Positions 51,217-60,968 of a stretch of 64,000 bases of DNA are shown in pieces. Origin of the DNA: Halogeometricum rufum (GTDB taxonomy: Archaea; Halobacteriota; Halobacteria; Halobacteriales; Haloferacaceae); NCBI RefSeq assembly GCF_900112175.1, contig NZ_FOYT01000003.1, positions 305,314-369,313 of the forward strand, written 5' to 3'. Positions within the stretch are counted from its first letter, which is position 1. Each line of letters starts with the position of its first letter. Under the pieces are notes generated by a model. It did not search any database, was not told where the DNA came from, and saw only the letters and a program-made list of their open reading frames with translations. The position numbers and the translations under genes were made by a program.

Positions 51217-52971
51217 ATGTCAGATAGTGACGAGACGACCGGAGAGATGTCCGACGGACTGCAGGTAGAACTGTTCCACCCCGACTCCGACCGGGAGCCG
51301 GGTGACACGAACATCCAGCGGTTCGGGTTCGACATCCACCCTGTGGTGTTCCCCGTCGCGCTGGTCATCATCGGCCTGTTCATCGGCGCGACGCTCCTTC
51401 TGGGCGAGCAGGCGGCGAACACGTACTCGGCGGTGCGGAGCTTCTTCGAGGGGAACTTCGGCTGGTTCTTCCTCATGGCGGTGAACATCTTCATCGTCAC
51501 CATCCTCTACTTCGCGATCGGAAAGTACGGCACCATCCGCATCGGCGGCGTCGAAGCCGAGAAGGAGTTCAGCGACTTCTCGTGGATGGCGATGCTGTTC
51601 AGCGCCGGCATGGGTATCGGGCTCATGTTCTTCAGCGTCTCGGAGCCGCTGTACTACTTCCAGAACGTCCCCGGCTTCTTCGGGGGCGAAGCAGGCACCG
51701 GCGCCGCGGCGTCCGCCGCGATGGCGCAGACGTTCTTCCACTGGGGCTTCCACCCGTGGGCGATATACGGGTTGGTCGGCCTCGGACTCGCGTTCTTCTC
51801 GTTCAACCGCGGGCTTCCGCTGACGTTCCGGTCGATATTCTGGCCGCTGCTGGGCGAGCGAATCTACGGCTGGCCCGGCCACGTCATCGACCTGGTGACG
51901 GTGTTCGCGACGCTGTTCGGCCTCGCGACGTCGCTCGGTCTGGGCGTCGCGCAGGTGAACACCGGCCTCTCGTACGTCGGCGGAGACATGCTCGGTCTGG
52001 TCAGCATTCCGACCGGGCCTCTCCCGCAGATAATCCTCATCGGCGCCATCACGCTCATCGCGACGGCGTCCGTCGCGGCGGGCCTCGAAGGCGGCGTCAA
52101 ACGGCTGAGCACCGTCAACCTCTACCTGATGTTCACCCTGCTCGGGTTCCTCCTCGTCGTCGGTCCCACCGTCTACATCTTCGGCGCGTGGGCGCAGGGG
52201 CTCGGCACCTACTTCGGAAACCTGCTCTCCCTGTCGTTCTTCACGGGGACGATGGGCGCCGGGCAGGGTACCGTGCAGGGCTGGACGGTGTTCTACTGGG
52301 CGTGGTGGATCGCCTGGTCGCCGTTCGTCGGCATGTTCATCGCGCGCATCTCGAAGGGACGGACCGTCCGCGAGTTCGTCATGGGCGTGCTGTTCCTGCC
52401 GTCGCTGTTCTCGACCATCTGGCTGTCGGCGTTCGGCGGGAGCGCCCTGTTCAACTCGCTGCAGGGGAACGGCGCGGCGCTGGCGACGTACAACGAGTTC
52501 GGCCAGACCGTCGCGATGTTCGCCCTGCTCGAACAGTTCCCGCTGGGAGTCATCTCGGGCCTGCTCGCGACGGTCCTGGTCATCACGTTCTTCGTCACGT
52601 CGTCGGACTCGGGGTCGCTGGTCATCGACCACCTGACCTCGGGCGGCAAGCACGACGTCCCGAAGACGCAGCGCATCTTCTGGGCGGTGACCGAGGGCGC
52701 CGTCGCCGCACTCCTGCTGTGGGGCGGCGGCCTCAACGCGTTGCAGACGGCGGCCATCGCGACGGGCTTCCCGTTCGCCGTGATACTCGTCCTGATGTGC
52801 TACACGGTCTATCAGGGCTTGAAGAATGAGTACGAGATACTGGCCTCCGAGCAGTTCGCGGAGCGCATCGAACACATGACCGCAGAGGAGGACGTGGACG
52901 TGGTCACGTCCGGGAACGAGATGGTGACCGACATCCAGGGAGGTGCAGACGCCGAAGGGGGGAGCGACTGA
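51217..52971 (+). CDS. BCCT family transporter (betaine/choline/carnitine type)
   Basis: A 584-residue secondary transporter with twelve membrane helices. The family signature is intact: FYWAWWIAWSPFVGMFIAR followed by SKGRTVREFV (around residues 360-385). The aromatic residues here and in FHWGFHPWAIYGLVG form the quaternary-amine binding box. BCCT carriers import glycine betaine, choline or carnitine with Na+ or H+. It follows the dimethylglycine-type catabolic genes and a Usp, so it likely imports their precursor. The C-terminal acidic tail (about 45 residues) may sense osmotic conditions as in BetP, although sequence similarity is not evident. Confidence 0.92.
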   Translation: MSDSDETTGEMSDGLQVELFHPDSDREPGDTNIQRFGFDIHPVVFPVALVIIGLFIGATLLLGEQAANTYSAVRSFFEGNFGWFFLMAVNIFIVTILYFAIGKYGTIRIGGVEAEKEFSDFSWMAMLFSAGMGIGLMFFSVSEPLYYFQNVPGFFGGEAGTGAAASAAMAQTFFHWGFHPWAIYGLVGLGLAFFSFNRGLPLTFRSIFWPLLGERIYGWPGHVIDLVTVFATLFGLATSLGLGVAQVNTGLSYVGGDMLGLVSIPTGPLPQIILIGAITLIATASVAAGLEGGVKRLSTVNLYLMFTLLGFLLVVGPTVYIFGAWAQGLGTYFGNLLSLSFFTGTMGAGQGTVQGWTVFYWAWWIAWSPFVGMFIARISKGRTVREFVMGVLFLPSLFSTIWLSAFGGSALFNSLQGNGAALATYNEFGQTVAMFALLEQFPLGVISGLLATVLVITFFVTSSDSGSLVIDHLTSGGKHDVPKTQRIFWAVTEGAVAALLLWGGGLNALQTAAIATGFPFAVILVLMCYTVYQGLKNEYEILASEQFAERIEHMTAEEDVDVVTSGNEMVTDIQGGADAEGGSD

Positions 52972-53157
52972 CGAATCGCCACGCGCGGTTTCACCCGCCC
53001 GTCGCCTGACGTGTCGCCGATAGCAACCACGCTTCTCATTCTCGCCGCTCTCGGAGCCGTCAGTCCGCCGTATCCGCCGTCAGCGGCGTTCCGTTGCGTC
53101 CGTCGCCGGTCGCCTCTGTTGCGTCCGTCGCCGGTGGCCGGTAGTCGCCGCCCGACG

Positions 53158-53400
53158 TCAGTAGTACTTCCACTCGTCGTCTTCGTCCCCTTCGCTCACG
53201 TCCGACTCACTGGAGCCGTCCGCCTCGTCGGGCCACTCGATACCGCCCCGGAGGTGTCGGTACACCGTGGCGGCGAACGCCACGAGGAGGGCGAACAGGA
53301 GGAGCGTCCCCACGATGGGGACGACCCCGACAACCACGTCGAAGAGGCCGCCGCCATCGAACTGGAGGACGCCGACGCCGGGTACGATGTCCCCCACCAT
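53158..53400 (-). CDS. Small single-helix membrane protein with acidic tail
   Basis: An 80-residue protein with one membrane helix (about 24-46, VVPIVGTLLLFALLVAFAAT) and an acidic C-terminal tail (SSESDVSEGDEDDEWKYY). It starts two bases beyond the stop of the adjacent 195-residue membrane protein gene and is probably expressed with it. No family recognised. Confidence 0.65.
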   Translation of the reverse strand: MVGDIVPGVGVLQFDGGGLFDVVVGVVPIVGTLLLFALLVAFAATVYRHLRGGIEWPDEADGSSESDVSEGDEDDEWKYY

Positions 53401-53402
53401 CG

Positions 53403-53990
53403 TCACTCCGCGTTCGGCCGCGGTTCGCTCGCGTGGACCCAGCGACGCGCCGGGCCGCCGAGTCCGACCGCGGCGACGGCGCCCCAGACGAGCAGTCCGA
53501 CGAGGAACGGTGCGACCAGCCAGACCATCGCAGTGAACGCGGCGACGAGGACGAGTCCGACCCACGGGTCCGACATGCCCGTCGTCTCGGCGACCCACGC
53601 GCCGTCGACGGCGAACCCGTAGCCGACGAGCGAGAGGACGAACAGCCCGAGGACGGCGACGAGCACCGACGAGAGGAGCGGCGACGCGACGCCGATGCGC
53701 GAGAGTTGGCTGAACGCGTAGCCGACGAGGAACACGACCAGAACGTAGGCCATGACGCCGTACAGCAACGAGAGCGCGGGGCTCTCTGCGGACGCGTCCA
53801 CCGCCTCGTTGAGACGCCCGCCGAACCAGTAGAGCGTCCCGCCGCCGAACAGCAGCGTCGAGACGAGGGCGACGCCCGCCCTGACGGTCGGCGGCGCGTC
53901 CAGGAGTCTGCCGACCTCAGATAGCTGTCCGAAGACGGGCGGCCGTGCGAGGACTCCCGTCACCGCGAACTCGGCGGCGAGCGACGACAT
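53403..53990 (-). CDS. Multi-pass membrane protein, unknown function
   Basis: A 195-residue protein with four membrane helices (about 38-55, 72-92, 102-125 and 140-170). Residues 1-35 are probably outside the membrane. It is not recognised as a known transporter. It forms a two-gene unit with the 80-residue protein that follows and lies downstream of folCP on the same strand, 82 bases from its stop. Confidence 0.65.
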   Translation of the reverse strand: MSSLAAEFAVTGVLARPPVFGQLSEVGRLLDAPPTVRAGVALVSTLLFGGGTLYWFGGRLNEAVDASAESPALSLLYGVMAYVLVVFLVGYAFSQLSRIGVASPLLSSVLVAVLGLFVLSLVGYGFAVDGAWVAETTGMSDPWVGLVLVAAFTAMVWLVAPFLVGLLVWGAVAAVGLGGPARRWVHASEPRPNAE

Positions 53991-54072
53991 GCCTCCACGT
54001 TGGGCGAGCGGTGACCAAAAGGTGGGGGGTGTGAGCCGGACGGCGGCCTCGGTTCGCGAACGCGGACGCCGG

Positions 54073-56469
54073 TCAGTCGGACCCGGTCGTCGCCGCGACG
54101 GTCCGGACCACGGCGGCGTTCTCCGCGACGTCGTGGACGCGGACCACGTCGGCGGCGCGTTCGGCCGCTATCGCCGTCGCCGCTAAGGTCGGCGGGAGTC
54201 TGTCGTCGCCGTCGCCCGAGACGCCCGCGAACATCGACTTCTGCGAGTGGCCGAGCATCACCGGACAGCCGAGGGCGCGGAACTCGCCGAGGCGGTCCAC
54301 CAGTTCCATCGACTCCGCGGCGGACTTCCCGAACCCGCACCCGGGGTCGACGAGAATCCGCTCTCGGTCGACGCCGGCCCGTTCGGCGTGCAGGACGGTC
54401 TCCGCGAGTTCGGTCCGCACGTCTTCGACGACGTCGTCGTACGCCGCCGACCGGTCGGGGTCGACGGGCGCGGAGAGACTGTGCATCAGGACGAGGCCGG
54501 CGTCGTGGTCGGCGACGACGAAGCGCATCTCCGGATCCGACAGCCCCGAGACGTCGTTGACCACGTCGGCGCCGGCGTCGAGTGCCGCGTCCGCGACGGC
54601 CGCCTTGCGCGTGTCCACCGACACCGGAACGTCGAGCGACGAGAGTTCCTCGACGACCGGGACGACGCGGTCGATTTCGGTCTCGACCGGGACGGGATCG
54701 GCGCCGGGTCGCGTGCTCTCGCCCCCCACGTCGACGACGTCGGCGCCCGCGGCGACCATCTCCTCGGCGCGTTCGACGGCCGCGTCGAGGGCGTCGTACT
54801 CCCCGCCGTCGTGGAAGCTGTCCGGCGTCACGTTCAGGATGCCCATGACGGCCGTTCCGTCGACGCCGAACGGCCCACTCCGGGCCGACGAGCCGTCGAG
54901 TCGGGCCCTCAGTTGCGTCGCGACGTGCGCCAGTCCCAGTCCGGCGTCGTCGAGGTGTCCGGCGAGCGAGCGGAGTTCGGTCGCCGACCCCGAGAGGACG
55001 ACGCGGTCGAGTTTCTCCGGCGTTCCCGCCGAGGACCGGACGCAGGTTCCGCCGACGGCCTCGAACCGTTCGGCGACCGTCTCCGCCTGGTCGTGCCGGA
55101 GGAACGTCTCGAACACGCTCGGTTCGACTCCTCGCGCCTCCTCCGATGCCCCTGCCGTCTCCTCGGACCGGTTCGTCGCGCGGGGTGGTACCCGGTCTTT
55201 GGGGACCACCTGTCGCGTCCAGCGGTCCCGCGCCTCCGCGACGGCGTACAGCGACCCCGTGACGAGGACGAAGTCGTCCTCCCCGGCCCGACGAATCGCT
55301 CGGTCCACCGCTTCGGCCACCGAGGGGACGCGGTTCACCGTCGCCGCGTGCCCCTCGAAGGCGTCCGCGAGCGAGTCGACCGACTCCGCCCGGTCGAGTT
55401 GCGGTCGCGTGACGAACGCCCGTTCGACCGCCGGAAGCGACGCTATCATCTCGTCGTACGCCTTGTCGGACATCGCCGCGAAGACCACGTGCAGGTCCTC
55501 GTACTCGTAGCGGTCGAGCAGGTCCGAGAGCGTGGCGGCAGCGCCGGGGTTGTGCGACCCGTCGAGGACGACGGTCGGGTCGCGGTCGACGAGTTCGAAC
55601 CGCCCCGGCCACGTCGCCTGCCGCAACCCCCCCGCTATCGTCCGCTCGTCCACCGCCGCGACCTGTCGTGCCAGCGTCGCGGCGACCCCGGCGTTCGTCG
55701 CCTGGTGCCCTCCGAGGAGCGTCAGCGCCGTCTCCAGCGACCAGTCCGGTCCCGTGATGGCCACTTCGCTCTCGACGTCCGACCGCATGCCGTTCTCCGT
55801 GGCGACGACGTCGGCGTCCGCGGGACCGACCGTCGTCACGTCCGTCTCGCCCCGAATCGCGTCCAGTGCGGCGCCGTCGGCACCCGTCACCAGCGGTGCC
55901 CCCGCGGGCGCGACCTGCGCCTTGTCGCGGGCGATCTCCTCGACGGTGTCGCCGAGCAGGTCGGTGTGTTCGAGGCTGACGCTCGTGACCGCGCTCGCGA
56001 CGGGGTCGACGGCGCTGGTCGCGTCGTAGCGCCCGCCGATACCGACTTCGAGAACCGCCACGTCCGCGTCCGCGGCGGCGAATCGGTGGAGGGCGAGGGC
56101 GGTGATGACCTCGAAGTGCGTCGGGGCGTCGTCCTCCTCTCGGAGACGTTCCAGACAGGGTTCGAGCCGTTCGAACGTCGACGCGACGCCGGACTTGGAC
56201 GCTTTCCGGCCGTCGATTCGAATCTGCTCGCGGAAGTCGTTCAGTTTCGGCGACGTGAACAGGCCCACGTCGTACCCGGCAGCCCGGAGGACGCTGTCGA
56301 GCATCCGCGCGGTGCTCCCCTTGCCGTTGGAACCGGCGACCTGGACGCAGTCCATCGACGCCTGCGGGTCGCCGAGGTGCGAGAGCATCCGTGCGGTCGT
56401 TTCCGTCCCGAGTTTCGGCCGCCGTCGCCTGAGCCCGTTCAGGCGCTCGGCCGCTTCGTGGTACTGCAT
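54073..56469 (-). CDS. folCP: Fused dihydrofolate synthase/dihydropteroate synthase
   Basis: A 798-residue fusion. Residues 1-430 are a FolC-type Mur ligase (VAGSNGKGSTARML at 44-57, VVLDGSHNPGAAATL near 275) that adds glutamate to dihydropteroate or folates. Residues 430-540 are a linker region with an extra folded part. Residues 541-798 are dihydropteroate synthase (MGILNVTPDSFHDGGEYD, VDVGGESTRPGADPV, GHSQKSMFAGV). Such fusions are known in haloarchaea. The enzyme joins p-aminobenzoate to a pterin and completes the folate. It diverges from the formate-THF ligase gene over 264 bases, and the PabA/PabB pair supplying p-aminobenzoate lies 6 kb away. Confidence 0.93.
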   Translation of the reverse strand: MQYHEAAERLNGLRRRRPKLGTETTARMLSHLGDPQASMDCVQVAGSNGKGSTARMLDSVLRAAGYDVGLFTSPKLNDFREQIRIDGRKASKSGVASTFERLEPCLERLREEDDAPTHFEVITALALHRFAAADADVAVLEVGIGGRYDATSAVDPVASAVTSVSLEHTDLLGDTVEEIARDKAQVAPAGAPLVTGADGAALDAIRGETDVTTVGPADADVVATENGMRSDVESEVAITGPDWSLETALTLLGGHQATNAGVAATLARQVAAVDERTIAGGLRQATWPGRFELVDRDPTVVLDGSHNPGAAATLSDLLDRYEYEDLHVVFAAMSDKAYDEMIASLPAVERAFVTRPQLDRAESVDSLADAFEGHAATVNRVPSVAEAVDRAIRRAGEDDFVLVTGSLYAVAEARDRWTRQVVPKDRVPPRATNRSEETAGASEEARGVEPSVFETFLRHDQAETVAERFEAVGGTCVRSSAGTPEKLDRVVLSGSATELRSLAGHLDDAGLGLAHVATQLRARLDGSSARSGPFGVDGTAVMGILNVTPDSFHDGGEYDALDAAVERAEEMVAAGADVVDVGGESTRPGADPVPVETEIDRVVPVVEELSSLDVPVSVDTRKAAVADAALDAGADVVNDVSGLSDPEMRFVVADHDAGLVLMHSLSAPVDPDRSAAYDDVVEDVRTELAETVLHAERAGVDRERILVDPGCGFGKSAAESMELVDRLGEFRALGCPVMLGHSQKSMFAGVSGDGDDRLPPTLAATAIAAERAADVVRVHDVAENAAVVRTVAATTGSD

Positions 56470-56733
56470 GGCACATATGCCCGATGGCCGACTGATTAAC
56501 CTGTCGGCGAGCGACGAGAGAACGAAGTTTCGAGGGGTTCAGAGCGCCGAATTCGGCATTTCGGGTCGCTCGCCGAAGCCCGAACGAGCGATGCCCCGCG
56601 AAGAAGCTCGTCGTGTCAGAAATCGAATTAGATGAGCCACTGTCGCGAACGACCGGCCGTCGAAACACGTCGTTTCCCGCTTCTGTTACCTACGCAAACG
56701 TTCTTACAGCGCCCTCGTGGAGTCTTCGGTGAG

Positions 56734-58458
56734 ATGTCTTCATCCGACGAGGAGGAGTCGATGCCGTCAGACTACGAGATTGCACAGTCCGCGGACCCGG
56801 TCCCGATCTGGGACCTCCTCGAACCGTGGGACCTCGGCAACGAGGACCTGCAGTACTACGGGGAGTACAAGGCGAAAGTCGAACATCACGCGGTCGAACG
56901 CCTCCGCGAGGACGCCGAGGACCGCGCGAACAACCTCGTCCTCGTGACCGGAATGACGCCGACGCCCCTCGGCGAGGGGAAGACCGTGACGACGGTCGGT
57001 CTGGGCCAGACGCTCGACCACATCGGCGAGGACGCGATGATAGCCATCCGCGAACCGTCGCTCGGTCCGGTGTTCGGGGTCAAAGGCGGCGCCGCGGGCG
57101 GCGGTTACTCGCAGGTACTGCCGATGGAGGACATCAACCTCCACTTCACGGGCGACCTGCACGCTCTCACGGCGGCGCACAACCTCGTCGCCGCCATGCT
57201 CGACGCCAAGGTGTCGCAGGGCAACGAGTTGAACGTCGACGTGAACGACGTGGCGTGGCCCCGCGCCCTCGACATGAACGACCGGGCCCTCCGCGAGACG
57301 GTAGTCGGCCTCGGCGGCAAGTCCGGCGGGACGCCCCGCGAGGACGGCTTCCTCCTCACGGCGGCGTCGGAGATGATGGCTGTACTCTGTCTGGCGAGCG
57401 ACCTCGAAGACCTCAAAGAGCGCATCGCGCGCATCATCGTGGCCTACGACGACGACGGCGAACCGATAACCGTCGACGACATCGAGGCCACGGGCGCGGT
57501 GGCGATGCTCCTGCGCGACGCCATCAAGCCGAACATCGTCCAGACGATAGAGGGGACGCCCGCGTTCGTCCACGGCGGCCCGTTCGCGAACATCGCCCAC
57601 GGGACGAACTCGCTCATCGCCGACAAGGCCGCGTTCGGGATGGGCGACTACCTCGTCACCGAGGCCGGGTTCGGTTCCGACCTCGGCGCCGAGAAGTTCA
57701 TGAACATCGTCTGCCGCCTCGGCGACATGACGCCGAACGCCGTCGTCATGGTCGCCTCCGTCCGCGCGCTCAAGTACCACGGCGAGGACATGTGGCCCGC
57801 GGACTTCGACGCCATCGAGGAGGCGGGCGTCGACGCGATAGAACGGGGCTTCGAGAACCTCGACAAACACGTCGAGAACCTCCAGAAGTTCGGCGTCCCC
57901 GTCGTCGTCGCCGTCAACCGCTTCCCGGACGACACCGACGAGGAGGTCCAGACGGTGCTCGACCACTGTCGGGACGACCTGGACGTGAAGGCCGCGGAGT
58001 CGACGGTGTTCGGCGAGGGGAGCGAGGGCGGCGAGGAACTCGCCGAACGCGTCGTCACCGAAGTCGAGAACAACGACCCCGAGGAGTTCAGCCCCCTGTA
58101 CGAGGACGAGGCGTCCATCAAGGAGAAGATAGAGACCGTCGCGACCGAGATATACGGCGCCGACGGCGTAACCTACACGGGCACCGCCGACGAGGACATC
58201 GAGCGCATGGAGCGGTTGGGCTTCGAGGAGTTCCCCGTCTGCCTCTCGAAGACGTTCCACTCGCTGAGCGACGACGCCAGCGAGAAGGGCGCGCCGGAGG
58301 ACTGGACGCTCGAAGTTCGCGAGATATACCCGTCCGCCGGGGCGGGCTTCCTCGTCGCCCTCACCGGCGACGTGCTGACGATGCCGGGCCTGCCGGCGGA
58401 CCCCGCCGCCGCGGACATGGACATCGACGAGGACGGGAACATCTCGGGCCTGTTCTGA
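56734..58458 (+). CDS. fhs: Formate-tetrahydrofolate ligase
   Basis: A 574-residue Fhs protein of full family length. The ATP-binding loop TPTPLGEGKTVTTVG (75-89) and segments REPSLGPVFGVKGGAAGGGY, INLHFTGDLHALTAAHNL and PGLPADPAA are diagnostic. It catalyses formate plus THF plus ATP to 10-formyl-THF and, in reverse, yields ATP from formyl-THF during methyl oxidation. It may start at ATG 56734 or at 56761 (MPSDYEIAQS), which matches the usual family start. Its divergent partner is folCP. With MetF and the folate-linked dehydrogenases it completes a one-carbon oxidation route except for the cyclohydrolase/dehydrogenase FolD, which is not in this window. Confidence 0.95.
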   Translation: MSSSDEEESMPSDYEIAQSADPVPIWDLLEPWDLGNEDLQYYGEYKAKVEHHAVERLREDAEDRANNLVLVTGMTPTPLGEGKTVTTVGLGQTLDHIGEDAMIAIREPSLGPVFGVKGGAAGGGYSQVLPMEDINLHFTGDLHALTAAHNLVAAMLDAKVSQGNELNVDVNDVAWPRALDMNDRALRETVVGLGGKSGGTPREDGFLLTAASEMMAVLCLASDLEDLKERIARIIVAYDDDGEPITVDDIEATGAVAMLLRDAIKPNIVQTIEGTPAFVHGGPFANIAHGTNSLIADKAAFGMGDYLVTEAGFGSDLGAEKFMNIVCRLGDMTPNAVVMVASVRALKYHGEDMWPADFDAIEEAGVDAIERGFENLDKHVENLQKFGVPVVVAVNRFPDDTDEEVQTVLDHCRDDLDVKAAESTVFGEGSEGGEELAERVVTEVENNDPEEFSPLYEDEASIKEKIETVATEIYGADGVTYTGTADEDIERMERLGFEEFPVCLSKTFHSLSDDASEKGAPEDWTLEVREIYPSAGAGFLVALTGDVLTMPGLPADPAAADMDIDEDGNISGLF

Positions 58459-58610
58459 GCGTCTGACCGCGCCGGTCCGGACGCGGCCCTCGCGTCCGGA
58501 TTTGTCGTCTCGTCCGGACCGTTCGTTCGTCCCGTCCGCCGTCCCGTCGTCTCGTCGTTCGCCCGAGGGCGGAGCGGTCCGTTCGCTCGAAAGAATCAGT
58601 TACGCCGCCG

Positions 58611-58991
<381 letters not shown>

Positions 58992-59016
58992 GTCCCGGCG
59001 TACCGACGCCCGTCCC

Positions 59017-59022
59017 TTAAAA
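59017..59022 (-). promoter_or_regulatory. TATA box of ridA
   Basis: TTTTAA on the minus strand, centred about 27-28 bases before GTG 58991. The distance is exact for a leaderless archaeal transcript and fixes the start. Confidence 0.55.
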
Positions 59023-59085
59023 TCGGCCACGGCGGGGTCGAACGGCACGTCCTGTCGGCGTCCGGACGCGTCGTGCGACGGCGGC

Positions 59086-59496
59086 TCAGCGGTTGATGAC
59101 GAACAGCGCAACGAGTACGAGTCCGATTCCGGCGAGTCTGTTGACCGTCAGCGATTCGTCGAGGAAGACGATACTGATGACCGCCGCGGTGACGAAGTAC
59201 ATCCCGCCGATGGTCGAGACGACGGTGGTCGACCCGACGGTGACCCCGACGAACGTCGAGAGGACACCTATCGCCGCCGCGACGCCGGCGACGGCCGCGA
59301 ACGCGACGCCGCGAGTCGTGAGGGCGTACGAGGCGTCCGAGACGACGACGTACGCGCCCGTGAGGACCGCCGCGGTGAAGTAGGAGACGAACGCGGCCAT
59401 CTCGGGGTCGATGGCGTTCGAGGCGACGTCGCCGAACACGATCCAGAACCCCCACGCGACCATCGTCCCGAGACCGAACAGCACGGCCGCGTTCAT
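59086..59496 (-). CDS. EamA/DMT-like small membrane protein
   Basis: A 136-residue membrane protein with five hydrophobic segments. It resembles one half of an EamA (drug/metabolite transporter) carrier: AAVLFGLGTMVAWGFWIVFG at the start and STIGGMYFVTAAVISIVFLD at the end. The classical DMT carrier has two such repeats, so this would act as a homodimer or with another partner. The substrate is unknown. It runs on the same strand as ridA with about 90 bases between the genes. Confidence 0.78.
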   Translation of the reverse strand: MNAAVLFGLGTMVAWGFWIVFGDVASNAIDPEMAAFVSYFTAAVLTGAYVVVSDASYALTTRGVAFAAVAGVAAAIGVLSTFVGVTVGSTTVVSTIGGMYFVTAAVISIVFLDESLTVNRLAGIGLVLVALFVINR

Positions 59497-59660
59497 CCTC
59501 CGTCCCTCCCGGCACAGTCGGTCGGTCGGCCTCGCGTTCGGTACGGGTTCGCCGAAGCGAACAGTCGGTCCATGAGTCGGACCACTCGTCGGAGACGGTT
59601 CAGTCCCCGCGCCGACACGACCGGTCGGGACGCTGATACGCTGTGTCCGGACGGTGGCCG

Positions 59661-59668
59661 TCTTTAAG
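59661..59668 (+). promoter_or_regulatory. TATA-like element of potassium channel gene
   Basis: TCTTTAAG about 20-25 bases upstream of ATG 59686 in an otherwise GC-rich region, consistent with a leaderless or nearly leaderless transcript. Confidence 0.4.
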
Positions 59669-59685
59669 TTCTGCGGCGGACCAGT

Positions 59686-60921
59686 ATGACTGTGGTTGAC
59701 ACACCCGACGGGCCGCGGGAGCAGGCGTTCGAGGAGGTGTTCTACCCCGCCGACCGAATCCCGTTCGTCGAGTGGCGCGAGTTCTCCGGGTCGAAGCCCA
59801 CCGTCGCGCTGACGGCGTCCATCGCCGTCGTCGCGTTCGTCACCGGGCTCTCGAACCTCAGCCGAGAGGCCGTGACGCTGGCGGGACCGCTCGCACCGTT
59901 CCTCCCGGGGGCGTCGGCGTTCGTGCAGTTCGCCGGTGTCCTGTTCGCGTTCGTCATCGGCCTCCTCGCCGTCGGCCTGCGTCGACGGAAACGGCTCGCC
60001 TGGCGCGTCTCGATGGTCGTCCTTCCCGGCCTCGCGGTGCTTCCGCTGACGACGCTCCAGACGACGGACGTGCCGTTACTCGCACTCATCGGCGTCACCG
60101 TGCCCCTGCTGGTCAGGAACCGAGACCGGTTCGACCAGTCCGTGGACCTCTCGCCGTTGCAGGTGGCGTCGCTGTCGGCGTTCGTCGCGGTCGGACTGTA
60201 CGGAACCATCGGCGCGTACGGCCTGCGCGCGGACTTCCTCGAACTCGATAGCTGGGGCGACGCAGTGTACTTCGTCATCGTCACCATCGCCACGGTGGGG
60301 TACGGCGACATCACGCCGACGACGCCGGAGGCGCAGTGGTTCGCGCTCTCGGTCATCCTGTTCGGCACCGGCGCGTTCACCGTCGCCGTCGGTGCCCTCG
60401 TCGGCCCGGCAATCGAGTCGCGGATGGCCACGGTGTTCGGAAACATGACAGCCTCGGAACTCACGCTCCTCGAGGACCACGTCGTGGTCCTCGGACACGG
60501 AACCGTCACGGAATCGCTCCTCGCCGCACTCGACGACGAGACGGACCTCGTCGTCGTGACGCCGGACGCGGACGCGGCGTCGAGACTCACGTCCGCCGGC
60601 CGGAACGTCCTCACCGGCGACCCGACGGACGAAGCCGTTCTGGAGGACGCCCGCGTGGACGCCGCCCGCGGCGTCGTTGTCGGCGGCGACGACGACGCCC
60701 GGAACGTGCTCTCGGTGCTGGCGACGAACAACGTCGCCCCGGACGTTCGCGTCGTCGCGGCGGCGAGCGAAGCGAAGCACGCCGACAAACTGACCGCCGT
60801 CGGCGCCGACCGGGTCGTCAACCCGCGGACGGTCGGCGGCACGCTACTCGGGCAGTCCGTGCTCGGCCGCCTCGACGACGTGTCGGTGTCGGACCTCCTC
60901 GACGGCGGCGGGACGGAGTGA
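59686..60921 (+). CDS. RCK-domain potassium channel
   Basis: A 411-residue membrane channel. Six hydrophobic segments (about 40-58, 80-98, 107-125, 128-143, 160-180, 217-238) include the pore loop with the selectivity filter TVGYGD (203-208) in TIATVGYGDITP. Residues 258-411 form an RCK/TrkA-N regulatory domain (DHVVVLGHGTVTESLLAAL, with a second part ending VVNPRTVGGTLLGQSVLG). RCK domains gate the pore in response to Ca2+, nucleotides or NAD(H). A BCCT carrier follows 47 bases later on the same strand, so osmotic regulation may link the two. Confidence 0.9.
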   Translation: MTVVDTPDGPREQAFEEVFYPADRIPFVEWREFSGSKPTVALTASIAVVAFVTGLSNLSREAVTLAGPLAPFLPGASAFVQFAGVLFAFVIGLLAVGLRRRKRLAWRVSMVVLPGLAVLPLTTLQTTDVPLLALIGVTVPLLVRNRDRFDQSVDLSPLQVASLSAFVAVGLYGTIGAYGLRADFLELDSWGDAVYFVIVTIATVGYGDITPTTPEAQWFALSVILFGTGAFTVAVGALVGPAIESRMATVFGNMTASELTLLEDHVVVLGHGTVTESLLAALDDETDLVVVTPDADAASRLTSAGRNVLTGDPTDEAVLEDARVDAARGVVVGGDDDARNVLSVLATNNVAPDVRVVAAASEAKHADKLTAVGADRVVNPRTVGGTLLGQSVLGRLDDVSVSDLLDGGGTE

Positions 60922-60968
60922 CGGCACGTGCCCAGAACGCCTAACGACCGGAATCCAGCCACCCAGTC